DNA of 64,000 nucleotides from Qipengyuania pacifica (GCF_019857205.1 NZ_JAHWXO010000001.1:434001-498000); one strand, 5' to 3'. Positions 1 to 9,104 are shown, numbered from the stretch's first letter. Translations and numbers: made by a program. The notes: generated from the letters alone by a model not told the origin.

Positions 1-624
1 GACGATGAGATCGTCCCCGTCACCACTACGCACAAGGTGCAGGACAAGGAAACGGGCGAGATCTCCGACGTCGAGATCACCATTGCCAAGGACGAAGGCA
101 ATCGCCCCTCGACCACGCTGGAGGGGCTGCAATCGCTCAAGCCGGTAATGGGCGAAGGCACCACGATCACGGCAGGCAACGCTTCGCAGCTGTCGGACGG
201 TTCGTCGGCCAGCGTGTTGATGGAAGCCAAGGTTGCAGAAAAGAAAGGCCTGACGCCGCTGGGCCGCTATGTCGGCATGGCCGTCGCTGGCACGGAACCC
301 GATGAAATGGGTATCGGCCCGGTCTTCGCGATCCCCAAGCTGCTCGAGCGGTTCGATCTCAAGGTCGACGATATCGGCATCTGGGAGCTGAACGAAGCGT
401 TCGCAGTGCAGGTGCTTTACTGCCGCGACAAGCTTGGCATCCCGGGCGATCTGCTCAACGTCAATGGCGGCTCCATCTCGATCGGCCACCCCTATGGCAT
501 GACCGGTGCACGTTGCACCGGGCACGTGTTGCTTGAAGGCAAGCGTCGCGGCGCCAAATACGGCGTCGTCACCATGTGCGTCGGCGGCGGTATGGGTGCA
601 GCCGGCCTGTTCGAGATCTTCTAA
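1..624 (+). CDS. Acetyl-CoA C-acyltransferase (thiolase), C-terminal part
   Basis: The frame is open from the first base of the window, so the start and N-terminal half lie outside; 207 residues are visible. This is the C-terminal half of a thiolase II fold: it carries the NEAFA motif, the catalytic-histidine motif [10 protein letters not shown] and the terminal cysteine motif CVGGGMG, in the order expected of the family. Thiolases cleave or form 3-ketoacyl-CoA with CoA, in beta-oxidation or acetoacetyl-CoA synthesis. The nucleophilic cysteine of the N-terminal half cannot be seen. Substrate preference is not readable from this part. A DUF5996 gene follows after 12 bp and may be co-transcribed. 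Confidence 0.93.
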   Translation, partial: DDEIVPVTTTHKVQDKETGEISDVEITIAKDEGNRPSTTLEGLQSLKPVMGEGTTITAGNASQLSDGSSASVLMEAKVAEKKGLTPLGRYVGMAVAGTEPDEMGIGPVFAIPKLLERFDLKVDDIGIWELNEAFAVQVLYCRDKLGIPGDLLNVNGGSISIGHPYGMTGARCTGHVLLEGKRRGAKYGVVTMCVGGGMGAAGLFEIF

Positions 625-636
625 GGAGAATTTTCG

Positions 637-1590
637 ATGACCGAGCGCTGGCCAGAACTCGATTTCGCGGCCCAGCGCTCGGTCATCGAAAGCTTACATG
701 CCTATCTTCAGGTGATCGGCAAACTGCCGACGCGCAGTTTGCCCTGGTGTAACCACAGCTGGCATCTCGCCTTGCGCGTGGTCCCTCGCGGGTTCCGAAG
801 CTACCCTGTCTTCGCGCAGAATGGCGAAGCAGAGGTAATGGTGGACTGCCACAGTTCGACCGTCCGGGTCGAAACATCGGCGGGCTTTGTCGAAAGCTTC
901 GCAATTACCGGCCAGAGCGTTGCGGACTTCCACGAGCAGCTGACCCAACTCCTTCGCCAGGCAGGAGTGCAAACCGACATATCCGGAGCCCCGAACGAAG
1001 TCGAAGACGCCGTTCCTTTTGCGCAGGATACGCGCGGCAGGGTGTGGAACCAACAGGCGATTGCGAAGATACATCGCGCCTTTTCCGACGCCAACCGGGT
1101 CTTCGAGCAATTCCGGACCGGCTTTGTCGGAAAATCCAGCCCCAGCCACCTTTTCTGGGGAAGCTTCGATCTGGCAGTCACCCGTTTTTCCGGGCGGGAA
1201 GCGCCCGTGCATCCCGGCGGGTTTCCCAATCTTCCCGACGACGTGACGCGGGAGGCATACAGCCACGAAGTGGCAAGTGCCGGATTCTGGCTTGGCGGCG
1301 GGGGCGTCGAGGAAGCTGCATTTTATGCTTATGGCTATCCTTCGCCAGAAGGACTGGAGAACACGAAGGTGGGACCCCAAGCCGCCTATTGGCACGAACA
1401 GCTTGGTGAATGGGTGTTGCCCTATGCCCGTGTGCGCGGGTCGGATGACCCGGACGCGATGCTGATGGAATTTCTCGAAACGAGTTATACCGCAGTGGCT
1501 GAGCTTGCGAAATGGGACCGAACCGCGCTGGAAATTCCATTCGGTGCATACGGAAAGCCTTATGATGTGGCACATCATCGCGCTGATTGA
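637..1590 (+). CDS. DUF5996 family protein
   Basis: A 317-residue soluble protein with the DUF5996 look: an N-terminal segment with WCNHSWHLAL, a central region with a WNQQAIAKIHRAF-like stretch, and a later HLFWGSFDLAVTRFSGR block followed by REAYSHEVASAGFW. The family has no established biochemical role; the conserved His and Trp residues could suggest a catalytic or metal site, but that is a guess. The ATG at 637 has a strong ribosome site (AAGGAGA) a few bases upstream, and the gene starts 12 bp after the thiolase stop. No signal peptide or membrane segment is visible. Confidence 0.85.
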   Translation: MTERWPELDFAAQRSVIESLHAYLQVIGKLPTRSLPWCNHSWHLALRVVPRGFRSYPVFAQNGEAEVMVDCHSSTVRVETSAGFVESFAITGQSVADFHEQLTQLLRQAGVQTDISGAPNEVEDAVPFAQDTRGRVWNQQAIAKIHRAFSDANRVFEQFRTGFVGKSSPSHLFWGSFDLAVTRFSGREAPVHPGGFPNLPDDVTREAYSHEVASAGFWLGGGGVEEAAFYAYGYPSPEGLENTKVGPQAAYWHEQLGEWVLPYARVRGSDDPDAMLMEFLETSYTAVAELAKWDRTALEIPFGAYGKPYDVAHHRAD

Positions 1591-1628
1591 CTTGTCCCAA
1601 GGGGCATTGGCGGCGTAGCCTCTTAATC

Positions 1629-2231
1629 ATGGGCGTGATGGAGATCATCGGCATAGCGGGGAGCGTGAGCCTGCTGGCGGGATGGCGGCTCTATCTGTGC
1701 ATTTTTGCAACAGGGCTTGCCATGCGGATGAATGCGCTACCCTTGCCCGAACATCTCGCCAGTCTCGACGTCTTGGCGAACCCATGGGTTATGTACATTG
1801 CCGCGCTGGCGGCAATTGTGGAATTCCTTGCCGACAAGGTGATGTGGCTCGATACTGTCTGGGATGCCGTTCACACCATTGTCCGGCCGATCGGCGGGGC
1901 GCTACTGGCGCTGGCGATCATCGATCCGTCCGACCCTGGTACGCAGGTTATCGCTTTTCTGCTGGGTGGTGGCGCGAGCCTTGCTGCCCATGCAGGTAAA
2001 GCCGGCGCCCGCGGAATGGTCAACGCCAGCCCCGAGCCAGTCAGCAATGTTACCGTATCGACAGCGGAAGATGTAGCGACGGTCGGACTTTTGTATCTCG
2101 CTTATGAATTCCCGCTGCTGGCCGGCGGGATTGCACTGTTCCTGCTGGCCCTGACCATCACGCTACTCGTGATTATCCGGCGGGCCATTGGCAAGGTGCT
2201 GGCGCGGCGCAGACCGCCGCCGCCAGCGTGA
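1629..2231 (+). CDS. DUF4126 family integral membrane protein
   Basis: A hydrophobic protein of about 200 residues with several membrane segments (MEIIGIAGSVSLLAGWRLYL at the N terminus, then segments around ADKVMWLDTVWDAVHTIVRP, a glycine-rich GGGASLAAHAGKAGARG stretch, and a strongly hydrophobic C-terminal helix). This is the DUF4126 pattern; function unknown. A TTG at 1587 would give a 214-residue form overlapping the DUF5996 stop, but its first residues are not membrane-like, so I prefer the ATG at 1629; an ATG at 1638 is also possible. It converges on the PHB depolymerase gene with only 6 bp between the stops. Confidence 0.8.
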   Translation: MGVMEIIGIAGSVSLLAGWRLYLCIFATGLAMRMNALPLPEHLASLDVLANPWVMYIAALAAIVEFLADKVMWLDTVWDAVHTIVRPIGGALLALAIIDPSDPGTQVIAFLLGGGASLAAHAGKAGARGMVNASPEPVSNVTVSTAEDVATVGLLYLAYEFPLLAGGIALFLLALTITLLVIIRRAIGKVLARRRPPPPA

Positions 2232-2237
2232 TCTGCC

Positions 2238-3476
2238 TCAGCCGTGCGCGGCGATGAATTCCTCTACCACCGGAGCGATCTTCCCGCGCCACTTGCTGCC
2301 GTTGAAAATGCCGTAATGGCCCGCGCCTTCCGCCATGTAATAACGCTTTTTCCTGTCCAACAGTTTGGGCGTCAGGTCGAGCGCGGCCTTCGTCTGGCCT
2401 AGACCTGAAATATCGTCACGCTCGCCTTCGATCGCGAGCAGAGCGGTCTCTGTAATGTCGGCAAGATCGACGGGTTTGTCGCGATGGACGAAAGTCCCGT
2501 TGGGGAGCGAATGCGTCTGGAACACTTCCTCCACCGTCTGGAGATAGAATTCCGCGGTCATGTCGCAAACGCTGCGATACTCGTCGTAGAAATCCTTGGT
2601 GGCCTGAGCGCTCTCGTCGTCACCCACGGTGAGGTGTTTGAACATCTCGTAATGGCTCATCATGTGATTGCCGAGGTTCATGCTCATGAACCCGGCAAGC
2701 TGCATGAAGCCGGGATAAACGCGTCTTCCGGCCCCGCGATACTGCATCGGCACTGTGGCGATAACGCTGTGGCGGAACCATTCGATCGGACGTTCCATGG
2801 CGAGATCGTTGACGCTGGTCGGTGAACACCGCGTGTCGATCGGCCCGCCCATCATGGTCAGCGTCTTGGGGGTGCAGGGATGCTTGTCGGCGTTCATGAT
2901 CGCAGTCGCAGCGAACACCGGTACTGATGGCTGGCACACAGCCATCACGTTTGCGCCGGGCCCGATGTGCTCGAGATAGGCGATGACGTAATCGATGTAA
3001 TCATCCAGATCGAATTCGCCTTCGTGCAGCGGAACGGTCTTGGCATCCGCCCAGTCGGTTACGAAAACGCGATAGTTTTCCAGCATCCGTTCGACCGTGC
3101 CGCGTAGAAGAGTGGCGTAATGCCCGCTCATCGGCGCGACTACCAGAAGGCGCGGAGCATCTTCGGGCAAATCTTCGCGATAGAACTCTTTCAGATCGCC
3201 GAACGGCATGTTGACGACCGTTGATTCGATGACCGGATGGGGTTCGCCGCCCGCGTCAACGGCTTCGATGTTCCATGCCGGCTTGCCATAAGTGGCGGTG
3301 GCATGCGCGAACACTTCGAGTGCGCTCGCCGCGATAGGGCCGATATTCATGTAGCCCATGGGGCCTACGTAATTCAAAGGATTGGCTGGATTGTTCAGCA
3401 TTTCCACCCCGATCGAGGCGAAAGTGCTGGCCGAATTGAGCCAGCTGCGCTGGAGTTCATGGGCGTGGTAAAGCAA
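2238..3476 (-). CDS. phaZ: Intracellular polyhydroxyalkanoate (PHB) depolymerase
   Basis: Hydrolyses stored polyhydroxybutyrate granules in the cytoplasm. The 412-residue product is an alpha/beta hydrolase with the typical PhaZ start (LYHAHELQRSWLNSAS) and the cysteine-nucleophile motif AVCQPSVP at about residue 181, which replaces the serine lipase box in this family. It also has LLVVAPMSGHYATLLRGTVE and a C-terminal GAGHYGIFNGSKWR with the likely catalytic histidine. I chose the TTG at 3474-3476 because it puts the conserved N terminus in register and has AGGGGAT just upstream; an open frame extends to 3626 but encodes unrelated basic sequence. A TTGTGC/GCACAA palindrome lies upstream. Confidence 0.9.
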   Translation of the reverse strand: MLYHAHELQRSWLNSASTFASIGVEMLNNPANPLNYVGPMGYMNIGPIAASALEVFAHATATYGKPAWNIEAVDAGGEPHPVIESTVVNMPFGDLKEFYREDLPEDAPRLLVVAPMSGHYATLLRGTVERMLENYRVFVTDWADAKTVPLHEGEFDLDDYIDYVIAYLEHIGPGANVMAVCQPSVPVFAATAIMNADKHPCTPKTLTMMGGPIDTRCSPTSVNDLAMERPIEWFRHSVIATVPMQYRGAGRRVYPGFMQLAGFMSMNLGNHMMSHYEMFKHLTVGDDESAQATKDFYDEYRSVCDMTAEFYLQTVEEVFQTHSLPNGTFVHRDKPVDLADITETALLAIEGERDDISGLGQTKAALDLTPKLLDRKKRYYMAEGAGHYGIFNGSKWRGKIAPVVEEFIAAHG

Positions 3477-3555
3477 TGCGTATCCCCTGCTGACCCGGCC
3501 TTTTTTCTTGTCTCGTACCGGGCGAAAGACAGCTATCCTGCCTTTCCGGCATCTC

Positions 3556-3585
3556 TTGTGCAATGCACAAATTACCAAATTGTGC
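3556..3585. promoter_or_regulatory. Palindromic operator candidate before phaZ and the ABC exporter gene
   Basis: TTGTGC-AAT-GCACAA (3556-3570) is a perfect inverted repeat, and a third half-site TTGTGC follows at 3580-3585, giving two overlapping dyads. It lies in the 163-bp divergent gap between phaZ and the ABC exporter gene. TGC-rich palindromes are the kind of site bound by PhaR, the repressor of PHB genes, so PhaR binding is a reasonable inference, but no phaR gene is in the window. Confidence 0.45.
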
Positions 3586-3639
3586 CTTCGCCCATGCAGC
3601 AGAGTGGATTTTCCGCGCCCGCCCACCTAACTGAATGCC

Positions 3640-5469
3640 ATGGGATCCAAGGACGATACCGAAACCGAGGGACGCAGACGTTTTTCGCGTAAGCGGACGG
3701 CCAAGGACAATCCGCGCGAACGCTCTCTTCGCCCCTTGAGGATGGTTTATCGTGCCGGCGCCAATTATCCCGGCCACGTCGCGTTGGCTCTGGTTGCTCT
3801 GTGCATAACCGCCGCCGCGACGCTCGCCATTCCGGCAGGCTTCAAGCTGGTGATTGATCGCGGCTTTGCCGATGGTGCCGATCCGGGCAACATAGCGCGC
3901 TGGTTTCAGTATCTTCTCATGATCGTGGGCGTTCTGGCCATTGGCACGGCCATGCGGTTCTATTTCGTGAGCTGGCTGGGTGAACGCGTTGTCGCCGACA
4001 TTCGGCTGCGTGTGCAGGAAAATCTGCTGCGACTGGCGCCGGGTTTCTATGAAGAGAACAGCCCGAAAGAAATCTCCAGCCGGATGACCAGCGATACGGC
4101 GCTGATCGAGCAAGTGGTGGGCACAACCGTATCGGTTGCGCTTCGTAATCTTCTCATGGCGATCGGCGGGACGGCCTATCTGTTCTGGCTGGTGCCGGGG
4201 CTCACCATGGGGCTGCTCCTGCTCATCCCCGCAATCATTATTCCCATAACCATATTCGGACGGCGGCTGCGCAAGGTGTCGCGCACCAGCCAGGATCGGG
4301 TGGCCGATATCGGCGCGATGGTCACCGAAGTGCTCTCGGCCATGAAGATCGTTCAAGGTTTCAACCAGGAAGGCCGCGAGCACGGTCGGTTTCAGGAGGC
4401 GGTCGAGCGTACCTTCTCCGTCGCGAGGCGCCGGGTCATGATCCGCGCAGCCATGACTGCTGTCGTCATCCTGCTGGTGTTCGGCGGAATTACCCTGCTG
4501 GTCTGGCGGGGCGCGCAGGCTGTAAGCGAGGGAACGATCACAGGCGGGACGATTGCGGCTTTCGTCTTGACGGCAGGCCTCGTCGCCGGCGCCATCGGAG
4601 CGCTTACCGAGGTATACGGGGACTTGTTACGCGGTGCGGGCGCCGCAAGCCGCCTGTCCGAATTGCTCGATGAAAAGCCCGTGATCACGGCACCCGCCCG
4701 TCCGCAGGAACTACCCGTTCCCCCGCGGGGCGGGCTATCCTTCCGCAATGTGACTTTTCGGTACCCCACGCGGCTGGAAGCTCCGGCAATCACTGATTTC
4801 AGTCTCGAGGTTGAACCAGGAGAGACAGTTGCCATCGTCGGGCCTTCGGGTGCAGGCAAGTCGACGATTTTTCAGCTGGCCGAGCGGTTCTACGATCCGC
4901 AGGCAGGGTCCATCCGCCTCGACGGAATCCCGCTAACGGGCGCTGACCCCGCCGAAGTGCGGCGGCGTATCGCCTATGTACCCCAGGAAGGGGTTCTCTT
5001 CAGCGCCAATGCACGCGATAATCTGCGCTATGGAAATTGGGGCGCAAGCGAGGAAGATATCTGGGCAGCGGCGCGCGCTGCCAATGCGTCCGGCTTCCTG
5101 CAGAAACTTCCGCAGGGCCTTGATACCTATCTCGGGGAAAGCGGTACTCAGCTGTCTGGCGGTCAGCGTCAACGCATAGCCATAGCCCGCGCTTTGCTGC
5201 GCGACGCACCCATACTGCTGCTTGACGAGGCGACCAGCGCGCTGGATGCGGAAAGCGAACGGCTGGTGCAGGATGCGCTGGAACATCTGATGGAAGATCG
5301 CACCACGCTGGTTATTGCGCATCGCCTTTCCACTGTTCGTGCGGCAGACCGTATCGTGGTGATGGAAGATGGCCGGATCGTCGAACAGGGAACGCACCAG
5401 CAGCTTTCCTCGAACGGCGGTCTCTATGCGCGGCTTGCTTCGCTCCAATTCGGGCTCGAAAGCGCCTGA
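3640..5469 (+). CDS. ABC exporter, fused permease and ATPase (MsbA/BmrA type)
   Basis: A 609-residue half-transporter: a six-helix ABC exporter membrane domain (about residues 40-340) followed by an ATPase domain. Visible ATPase motifs are Walker A GPSGAGKST near residue 401, signature LSGGQRQR near 505, Walker B ILLLDEATSALD near 525 and the switch histidine in VIAHRLS. It should work as a homodimer in the inner membrane and use ATP to export a lipophilic substrate such as a lipid or drug; the substrate cannot be read from sequence. The N terminus is basic (ETEGRRRFSRKRTAKD). It is divergent from phaZ; the following gene encodes an unrelated peptidase. Confidence 0.92.
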   Translation: MGSKDDTETEGRRRFSRKRTAKDNPRERSLRPLRMVYRAGANYPGHVALALVALCITAAATLAIPAGFKLVIDRGFADGADPGNIARWFQYLLMIVGVLAIGTAMRFYFVSWLGERVVADIRLRVQENLLRLAPGFYEENSPKEISSRMTSDTALIEQVVGTTVSVALRNLLMAIGGTAYLFWLVPGLTMGLLLLIPAIIIPITIFGRRLRKVSRTSQDRVADIGAMVTEVLSAMKIVQGFNQEGREHGRFQEAVERTFSVARRRVMIRAAMTAVVILLVFGGITLLVWRGAQAVSEGTITGGTIAAFVLTAGLVAGAIGALTEVYGDLLRGAGAASRLSELLDEKPVITAPARPQELPVPPRGGLSFRNVTFRYPTRLEAPAITDFSLEVEPGETVAIVGPSGAGKSTIFQLAERFYDPQAGSIRLDGIPLTGADPAEVRRRIAYVPQEGVLFSANARDNLRYGNWGASEEDIWAAARAANASGFLQKLPQGLDTYLGESGTQLSGGQRQRIAIARALLRDAPILLLDEATSALDAESERLVQDALEHLMEDRTTLVIAHRLSTVRAADRIVVMEDGRIVEQGTHQQLSSNGGLYARLASLQFGLESA

Positions 5470-5590
5470 TCCTTCTGCGGACTGCCTGTGCGCTCCGATG
5501 AACCGCTTCGCCGCTACGACCAAACGTGTTAGATCGCGAGGCCTGAGGCCCGTTCGGGCCGGTCGCATTGAATCTCGGGAGATTGCAGAA

Positions 5591-7714
5591 ATGATCCGTA
5601 CCATGCTTGCCGCTGGCGCGAGTGCGCTTGCGTTGACGCTGGCCGCACCTGTTGCCGCACAGGACGAAACCGATACGCCCCTACCCACGATGAGCTTCGG
5701 CGAATGGGGTTTCGATCCCGCCTATATCTCGCAGGACATCGAGCCGGGCGACGACTTTTTCGCCTATGCGAACCAGAAGTGGCTCGAGGCCAATCCGCTC
5801 CCTGCGGAGTTCAGCCGTTTCGGCGCATTCAATCTGCTTCGTGAAAAGTCGACGAGCGATGTTCAGACGCTGGTAAACGAGCTTCTCAAGAAAGACGCTT
5901 CCACTCTCTCGGCCGATGAGAAGCGCATTGTCGATGCGTACAATGCCTACCTCGATACGAACAGCATCGAGGCCGCGGGTCTTACCAACATCAAGCCCTA
6001 TCTCGACGCGATTGACGGCGCGGAAACCCCGGCAGCGCTCGCCTCGCTCTGGGCAACGCCTGGCTATGCTTCGCCCCTGGGCGGTTATGTTTCTGTCGAT
6101 GCGAAAGAACCGAGCCGGTACTCTGTCTATCTTGGGTCGGGTGGCCTCGGTCTGCCGGATCGCGATTATTATCTCGACGACAGCGAGAAGGGCCGCAACA
6201 TCCAGGCCAAGTATCGCGAATATCTGGCGTTTCTGCTGGGCGAAGCAGGCTATGCGGATGCTGCCGGCATGGCCCAGAAGGTATATGATTTCGAAGACAC
6301 CATCGCCCGCACCGTAAGCTGGGACCGCGCAACGCGGCGCAACCGGGACCTCACCTACACAGCTCTGACTCATGCCCAGGTGGACGAACTCGCCAATGGC
6401 TTCCCGCTCGAGACCATGCTGCAGAAGATGGGTCTTGGGCAGACCGATCGTTTCATCGTGAGCGACATGCCGCCGAGCGCCGAACGCGCGGCGGAACTCG
6501 GGCTGGACGAAGCGACGCTGGCGAAGATCGGCGGAGGCACTCCGGCGATGACAACGCTCATCATGAATACGCCTGTCGATGTATTGCAGGCGTGGACGAC
6601 CAAGGAGATGCTGGAAAACAATGCGGCGATCCTGCCCAAGCGGTTCGACGATGCCGATTTCGCTTTTTACGGCACTTTGCTGCAGGGTACGCCCGAACAG
6701 CGCCCGCGCTGGAAGCGCTCGATCGCGGCTACCGAAGGCATGCTCGGCGAACTCGTCGGCAAGTCCTATGTCGAACGCTATTTCCCCGCAGAGAACAAGG
6801 CCGCAATGATCGACCTGGTCAGCAATCTGCGCAAGGCGCTTGCCGAGAGCATCGATGAAATCGATTGGATGAGCGATGCGACCAAGCGCGAAGCTATGGC
6901 CAAGCTCGACAGCTTCGATCCAAAGATCGGCTATCGCGATAATCTCGAAACCTATCCGGATCTCGCTATCACAGCCGGCAATCCGGTCGCGAACAGCATG
7001 GCGGCTGCCGAATGGGGCTGGCAGGACATGGTCTCCAAGCTCGGCCAGCCGATCGACCGGACCGAATGGTTCATGCTGCCGCAGACGGTGAATGCCTATT
7101 ACAACTCGACCAAGAACGAGATCGTGTTTCCCGCTGCCATCCTGCAGCAGCCCTTCTTCGGCATAAGTGCCGATGATGCGGTGAATTACGGCGGCATCGG
7201 CGCTGTAATCGGGCACGAAATGGGCCACGGCTTCGACGATCAGGGTTCCAAATCGGACGCAACCGGCATGCTTCGCAACTGGTGGACCGACGCTGACCGC
7301 CAGGCTTTCGACAAGCTCGGAAACGCAGTAGTCGCGCAATACGACCAGTTCTGCCCGCTCGATGACGGCGAAACCTGCGTGAACGGACGGCTCACGCTTG
7401 GCGAAAATATCGGCGACCTTGGCGGACTGAGCCTTGCGTATCGCGCCTACAAGCTATCGCTCAACGGCAAGGAAGACGAAGTCATCGACGGCCTCACCGG
7501 CGATCAGCGTTTCTTCCTGGGCTGGGCGCAGGTCTGGCGCTCGCAGCAGCGCGAGGACGCCGCTCGTCAGCGTCTGCGTACCGATCCGCACAGTCCCGAA
7601 GAATACCGGGTCAACGGCGTCGTGCGCAATATGGATGAATGGTACGAAGCTTTCGGCGTGACACCGGATGATGAACTCTACCTTCCGCCGGAAGAGCGCG
7701 TCCGTATCTGGTAA
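5591..7714 (+). CDS. M13 family zinc metallopeptidase, exported
   Basis: A neprilysin/PepO-like endopeptidase of 707 residues. An N-terminal signal peptide ends near VAAQ; the zinc site GHEMGHGFDD (HExxH at about residues 542-546) and the downstream glutamate motif GENIGDLGG (about residue 605) are both present, as is the NAYYNSTKNEIVFPA substrate-binding stretch typical of M13. The mature enzyme should act in the periplasm or outside the cell on short peptides. The ATG at 5591 is chosen because it starts the signal peptide and is preceded by CGGGAG; the frame is open further upstream, overlapping the ABC exporter gene. A strong terminator follows the stop. Confidence 0.93.
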   Translation: MIRTMLAAGASALALTLAAPVAAQDETDTPLPTMSFGEWGFDPAYISQDIEPGDDFFAYANQKWLEANPLPAEFSRFGAFNLLREKSTSDVQTLVNELLKKDASTLSADEKRIVDAYNAYLDTNSIEAAGLTNIKPYLDAIDGAETPAALASLWATPGYASPLGGYVSVDAKEPSRYSVYLGSGGLGLPDRDYYLDDSEKGRNIQAKYREYLAFLLGEAGYADAAGMAQKVYDFEDTIARTVSWDRATRRNRDLTYTALTHAQVDELANGFPLETMLQKMGLGQTDRFIVSDMPPSAERAAELGLDEATLAKIGGGTPAMTTLIMNTPVDVLQAWTTKEMLENNAAILPKRFDDADFAFYGTLLQGTPEQRPRWKRSIAATEGMLGELVGKSYVERYFPAENKAAMIDLVSNLRKALAESIDEIDWMSDATKREAMAKLDSFDPKIGYRDNLETYPDLAITAGNPVANSMAAAEWGWQDMVSKLGQPIDRTEWFMLPQTVNAYYNSTKNEIVFPAAILQQPFFGISADDAVNYGGIGAVIGHEMGHGFDDQGSKSDATGMLRNWWTDADRQAFDKLGNAVVAQYDQFCPLDDGETCVNGRLTLGENIGDLGGLSLAYRAYKLSLNGKEDEVIDGLTGDQRFFLGWAQVWRSQQREDAARQRLRTDPHSPEEYRVNGVVRNMDEWYEAFGVTPDDELYLPPEERVRIW

Positions 7715-7741
7715 AGCCCGGTTTGCCGGTAATCTGCCATG

Positions 7742-7780
7742 GGGCGGAGCGGGTCGCTTGACTTGCTCCGCCCTTTCTTC
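7742..7780 (+). terminator. Rho-independent terminator after the M13 peptidase gene
   Basis: GGGCGGAGC (7742-7750) pairs perfectly with GCTCCGCCC (7765-7773), with a 14-nt loop, followed by TTTCTTC. It ends only 8 bp before the uppP start, so uppP must use a promoter near or inside this region or receive read-through. Confidence 0.8.
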
Positions 7781-7788
7781 ATGGACGC

Positions 7789-8610
7789 ATGCGCATGAAC
7801 GATTATCTCACCGCGATCTTCCTCGGCATCGTCGAAGGACTGACCGAATTCATCCCGGTATCCTCGACCGGACATCTCATTCTCGCTACCGAATTGTCGG
7901 GCGCCGACCCGAGCGAATGGGCGATGTTCAATGTGGTGATCCAGCTCGGTGCCATTCTGGCGGTGGTGTATCAGTATTGGGGCACGTTCTGGTCTGCTGG
8001 GATGGGCGTTCTGCGGCGCGAGCGGGAAGGTCTCATGTTCGCCCGCAACATTCTGCTCGGCTTTCTGCCCAGCGCCGTTATCGGCTTCACGCTTTACGAA
8101 AATTTCGAGGCCATGCTTGGCAATCCCGGCATCGTCCCCTGGGCGCTGATCGCTGGCGGTATCGCCATCATCGTGATCGAACGGCTCGCCAAACCGCGTG
8201 AGGACGGTCAGGGTGTTGCCGATCTGTCTTTGACAAAGGTTCTGGCGGTCGGTTTCGCCCAGTGTCTGGCCATGGTGCCGGGCGTCAGTCGTTCGGGCGC
8301 AACCATCATGGGCGCGCTGGCCATGGGCATCAACCGCAAGACCGCAGCGGAGTTTTCATTCTTCCTCGCCGTGCCAACGATGGTTGGCGCGACCACCTTG
8401 GAAATGGCGACCAAATACGATCAGTTGATGGCGGGGGCGACGCGCGTCGGCTGGGACGAAATCGCGATCGGATTCGTCGTAAGCTTTATCGTCGCGCTCT
8501 TCGTGATCCGAGCCTTCGTCGCTTTCGTCAGCCGGAACGGTTTCACGCCCTTTGGCTGGTACCGCATCGTCGCTGGCACAGCGGCGCTGCTGTGGCTCGG
8601 CCTCGTGTAG
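7789..8610 (+). CDS. uppP: Undecaprenyl-diphosphate phosphatase
   Basis: Removes the terminal phosphate from undecaprenyl diphosphate so that the lipid carrier can be reused for peptidoglycan and polysaccharide synthesis; also known as BacA. The 273-residue membrane protein has the family's N-terminal active-site motif (GIVEGLTEFIPVSSTGH, about residues 13-29) and the second motif PGVSRSGATIMGAL near residue 164, plus several hydrophobic helices up to the C terminus. Length is normal. Two ATGs in frame, at 7789 and 7795, are both possible starts. The gene stands alone between a terminator and a small membrane-protein gene. Confidence 0.96.
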   Translation: MRMNDYLTAIFLGIVEGLTEFIPVSSTGHLILATELSGADPSEWAMFNVVIQLGAILAVVYQYWGTFWSAGMGVLRREREGLMFARNILLGFLPSAVIGFTLYENFEAMLGNPGIVPWALIAGGIAIIVIERLAKPREDGQGVADLSLTKVLAVGFAQCLAMVPGVSRSGATIMGALAMGINRKTAAEFSFFLAVPTMVGATTLEMATKYDQLMAGATRVGWDEIAIGFVVSFIVALFVIRAFVAFVSRNGFTPFGWYRIVAGTAALLWLGLV

Positions 8611-8659
8611 CAGGTGTTGCAATATTGCGGCACCAATGTTTCCATTCGGCAGATTTGGC

Positions 8660-8683
8660 GGAACCTTTGCCCGCCTGCGCGTT
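8660..8683 (+). promoter_or_regulatory. EcfG-type (general stress response) promoter, variant spacing
   Basis: GGAAC (8660-8664) and CGTT (8680-8683) are separated by 15 bp, one less than the usual 16-17 bp of alphaproteobacterial EcfG promoters. It lies about 40 bp before the GlsB/YeaQ-type gene, a family often under stress control. The next gene downstream has a better match, which supports a real signal here. Confidence 0.5.
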
Positions 8684-8722
8684 TTTCCAATTCGTATGAA
8701 ACGCAAATGTAAGTAGGCACCG

Positions 8723-8977
8723 ATGGGTTTGTTGATCCTGATTGTCGTGGGCGCTCTTCTGGGATGGTTGGCAACGATCATCCTTCGTATCGAGGATGGT
8801 CGCGGCATCTTGGCCAATGCACTGATCGGCGTGCTCGGCTCGCTGGTAACCGGTCTTATCGCCGGAAACGGGGCGATTTTCGGCACCGTAAGTGGGACAG
8901 CCCTACTGTGGGCCGTGCTTGGATCGGTTGTCGCTATCGGGCTGTTCAATCTCGTACGACAGCGGGCTTACAGCTAG
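8723..8977 (+). CDS. GlsB/YeaQ/YmgE family stress-response membrane protein
   Basis: An 84-residue, almost wholly hydrophobic protein with three predicted membrane helices and the glycine-rich pattern of the transglycosylase-associated family (GALLGWLATIILR, ALIGVLGSLVTGLIAG, ALLWAVLGSVVAIGLFNLVR). Members are induced by envelope or general stress in many bacteria but have no proven biochemical activity. Length is typical. An EcfG-like promoter lies just upstream, which fits a stress role. The ATG at 8723 has no strong ribosome site; GTAAG lies 12 bases before it. Confidence 0.88.
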   Translation: MGLLILIVVGALLGWLATIILRIEDGRGILANALIGVLGSLVTGLIAGNGAIFGTVSGTALLWAVLGSVVAIGLFNLVRQRAYS

Positions 8978-9079
8978 ACTGGTCGCCCGATATCTTGGGG
9001 TTTCCCGACGCGTCCCGGTCCTTTGCCGTGGCGCGTTTCTTGCTTTGCTCGATACGTTCGCCCGTAAATGGAAAAGACG

Positions 9080-9104
9080 GGAACTCGTATCTGTCCGGCC
9101 CGTT
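9080..9104 (+). promoter_or_regulatory. EcfG-type general stress response promoter
   Basis: GGAAC (9080-9084), then exactly 16 bp, then CGTT (9101-9104): a full match to the alphaproteobacterial EcfG sigma factor consensus. It points toward the small lipoprotein gene at 9187, giving a predicted 5' leader of about 75 nt. No ecfG, phyR or nepR gene is in the window. Confidence 0.65.

Noticed and set aside
5681-7339. 552-residue antisense frame over the M13 peptidase gene
   Set aside because: The peptidase with its zinc motifs is the real gene; the antisense product shows no family features.
8613-8634. Hairpin GGTGTTGCAA / TTGCGGCACC after uppP as a terminator
   Set aside because: It has two G-U pairs and no U-tract; it could be a weak hairpin only, so it is not listed as a terminator.
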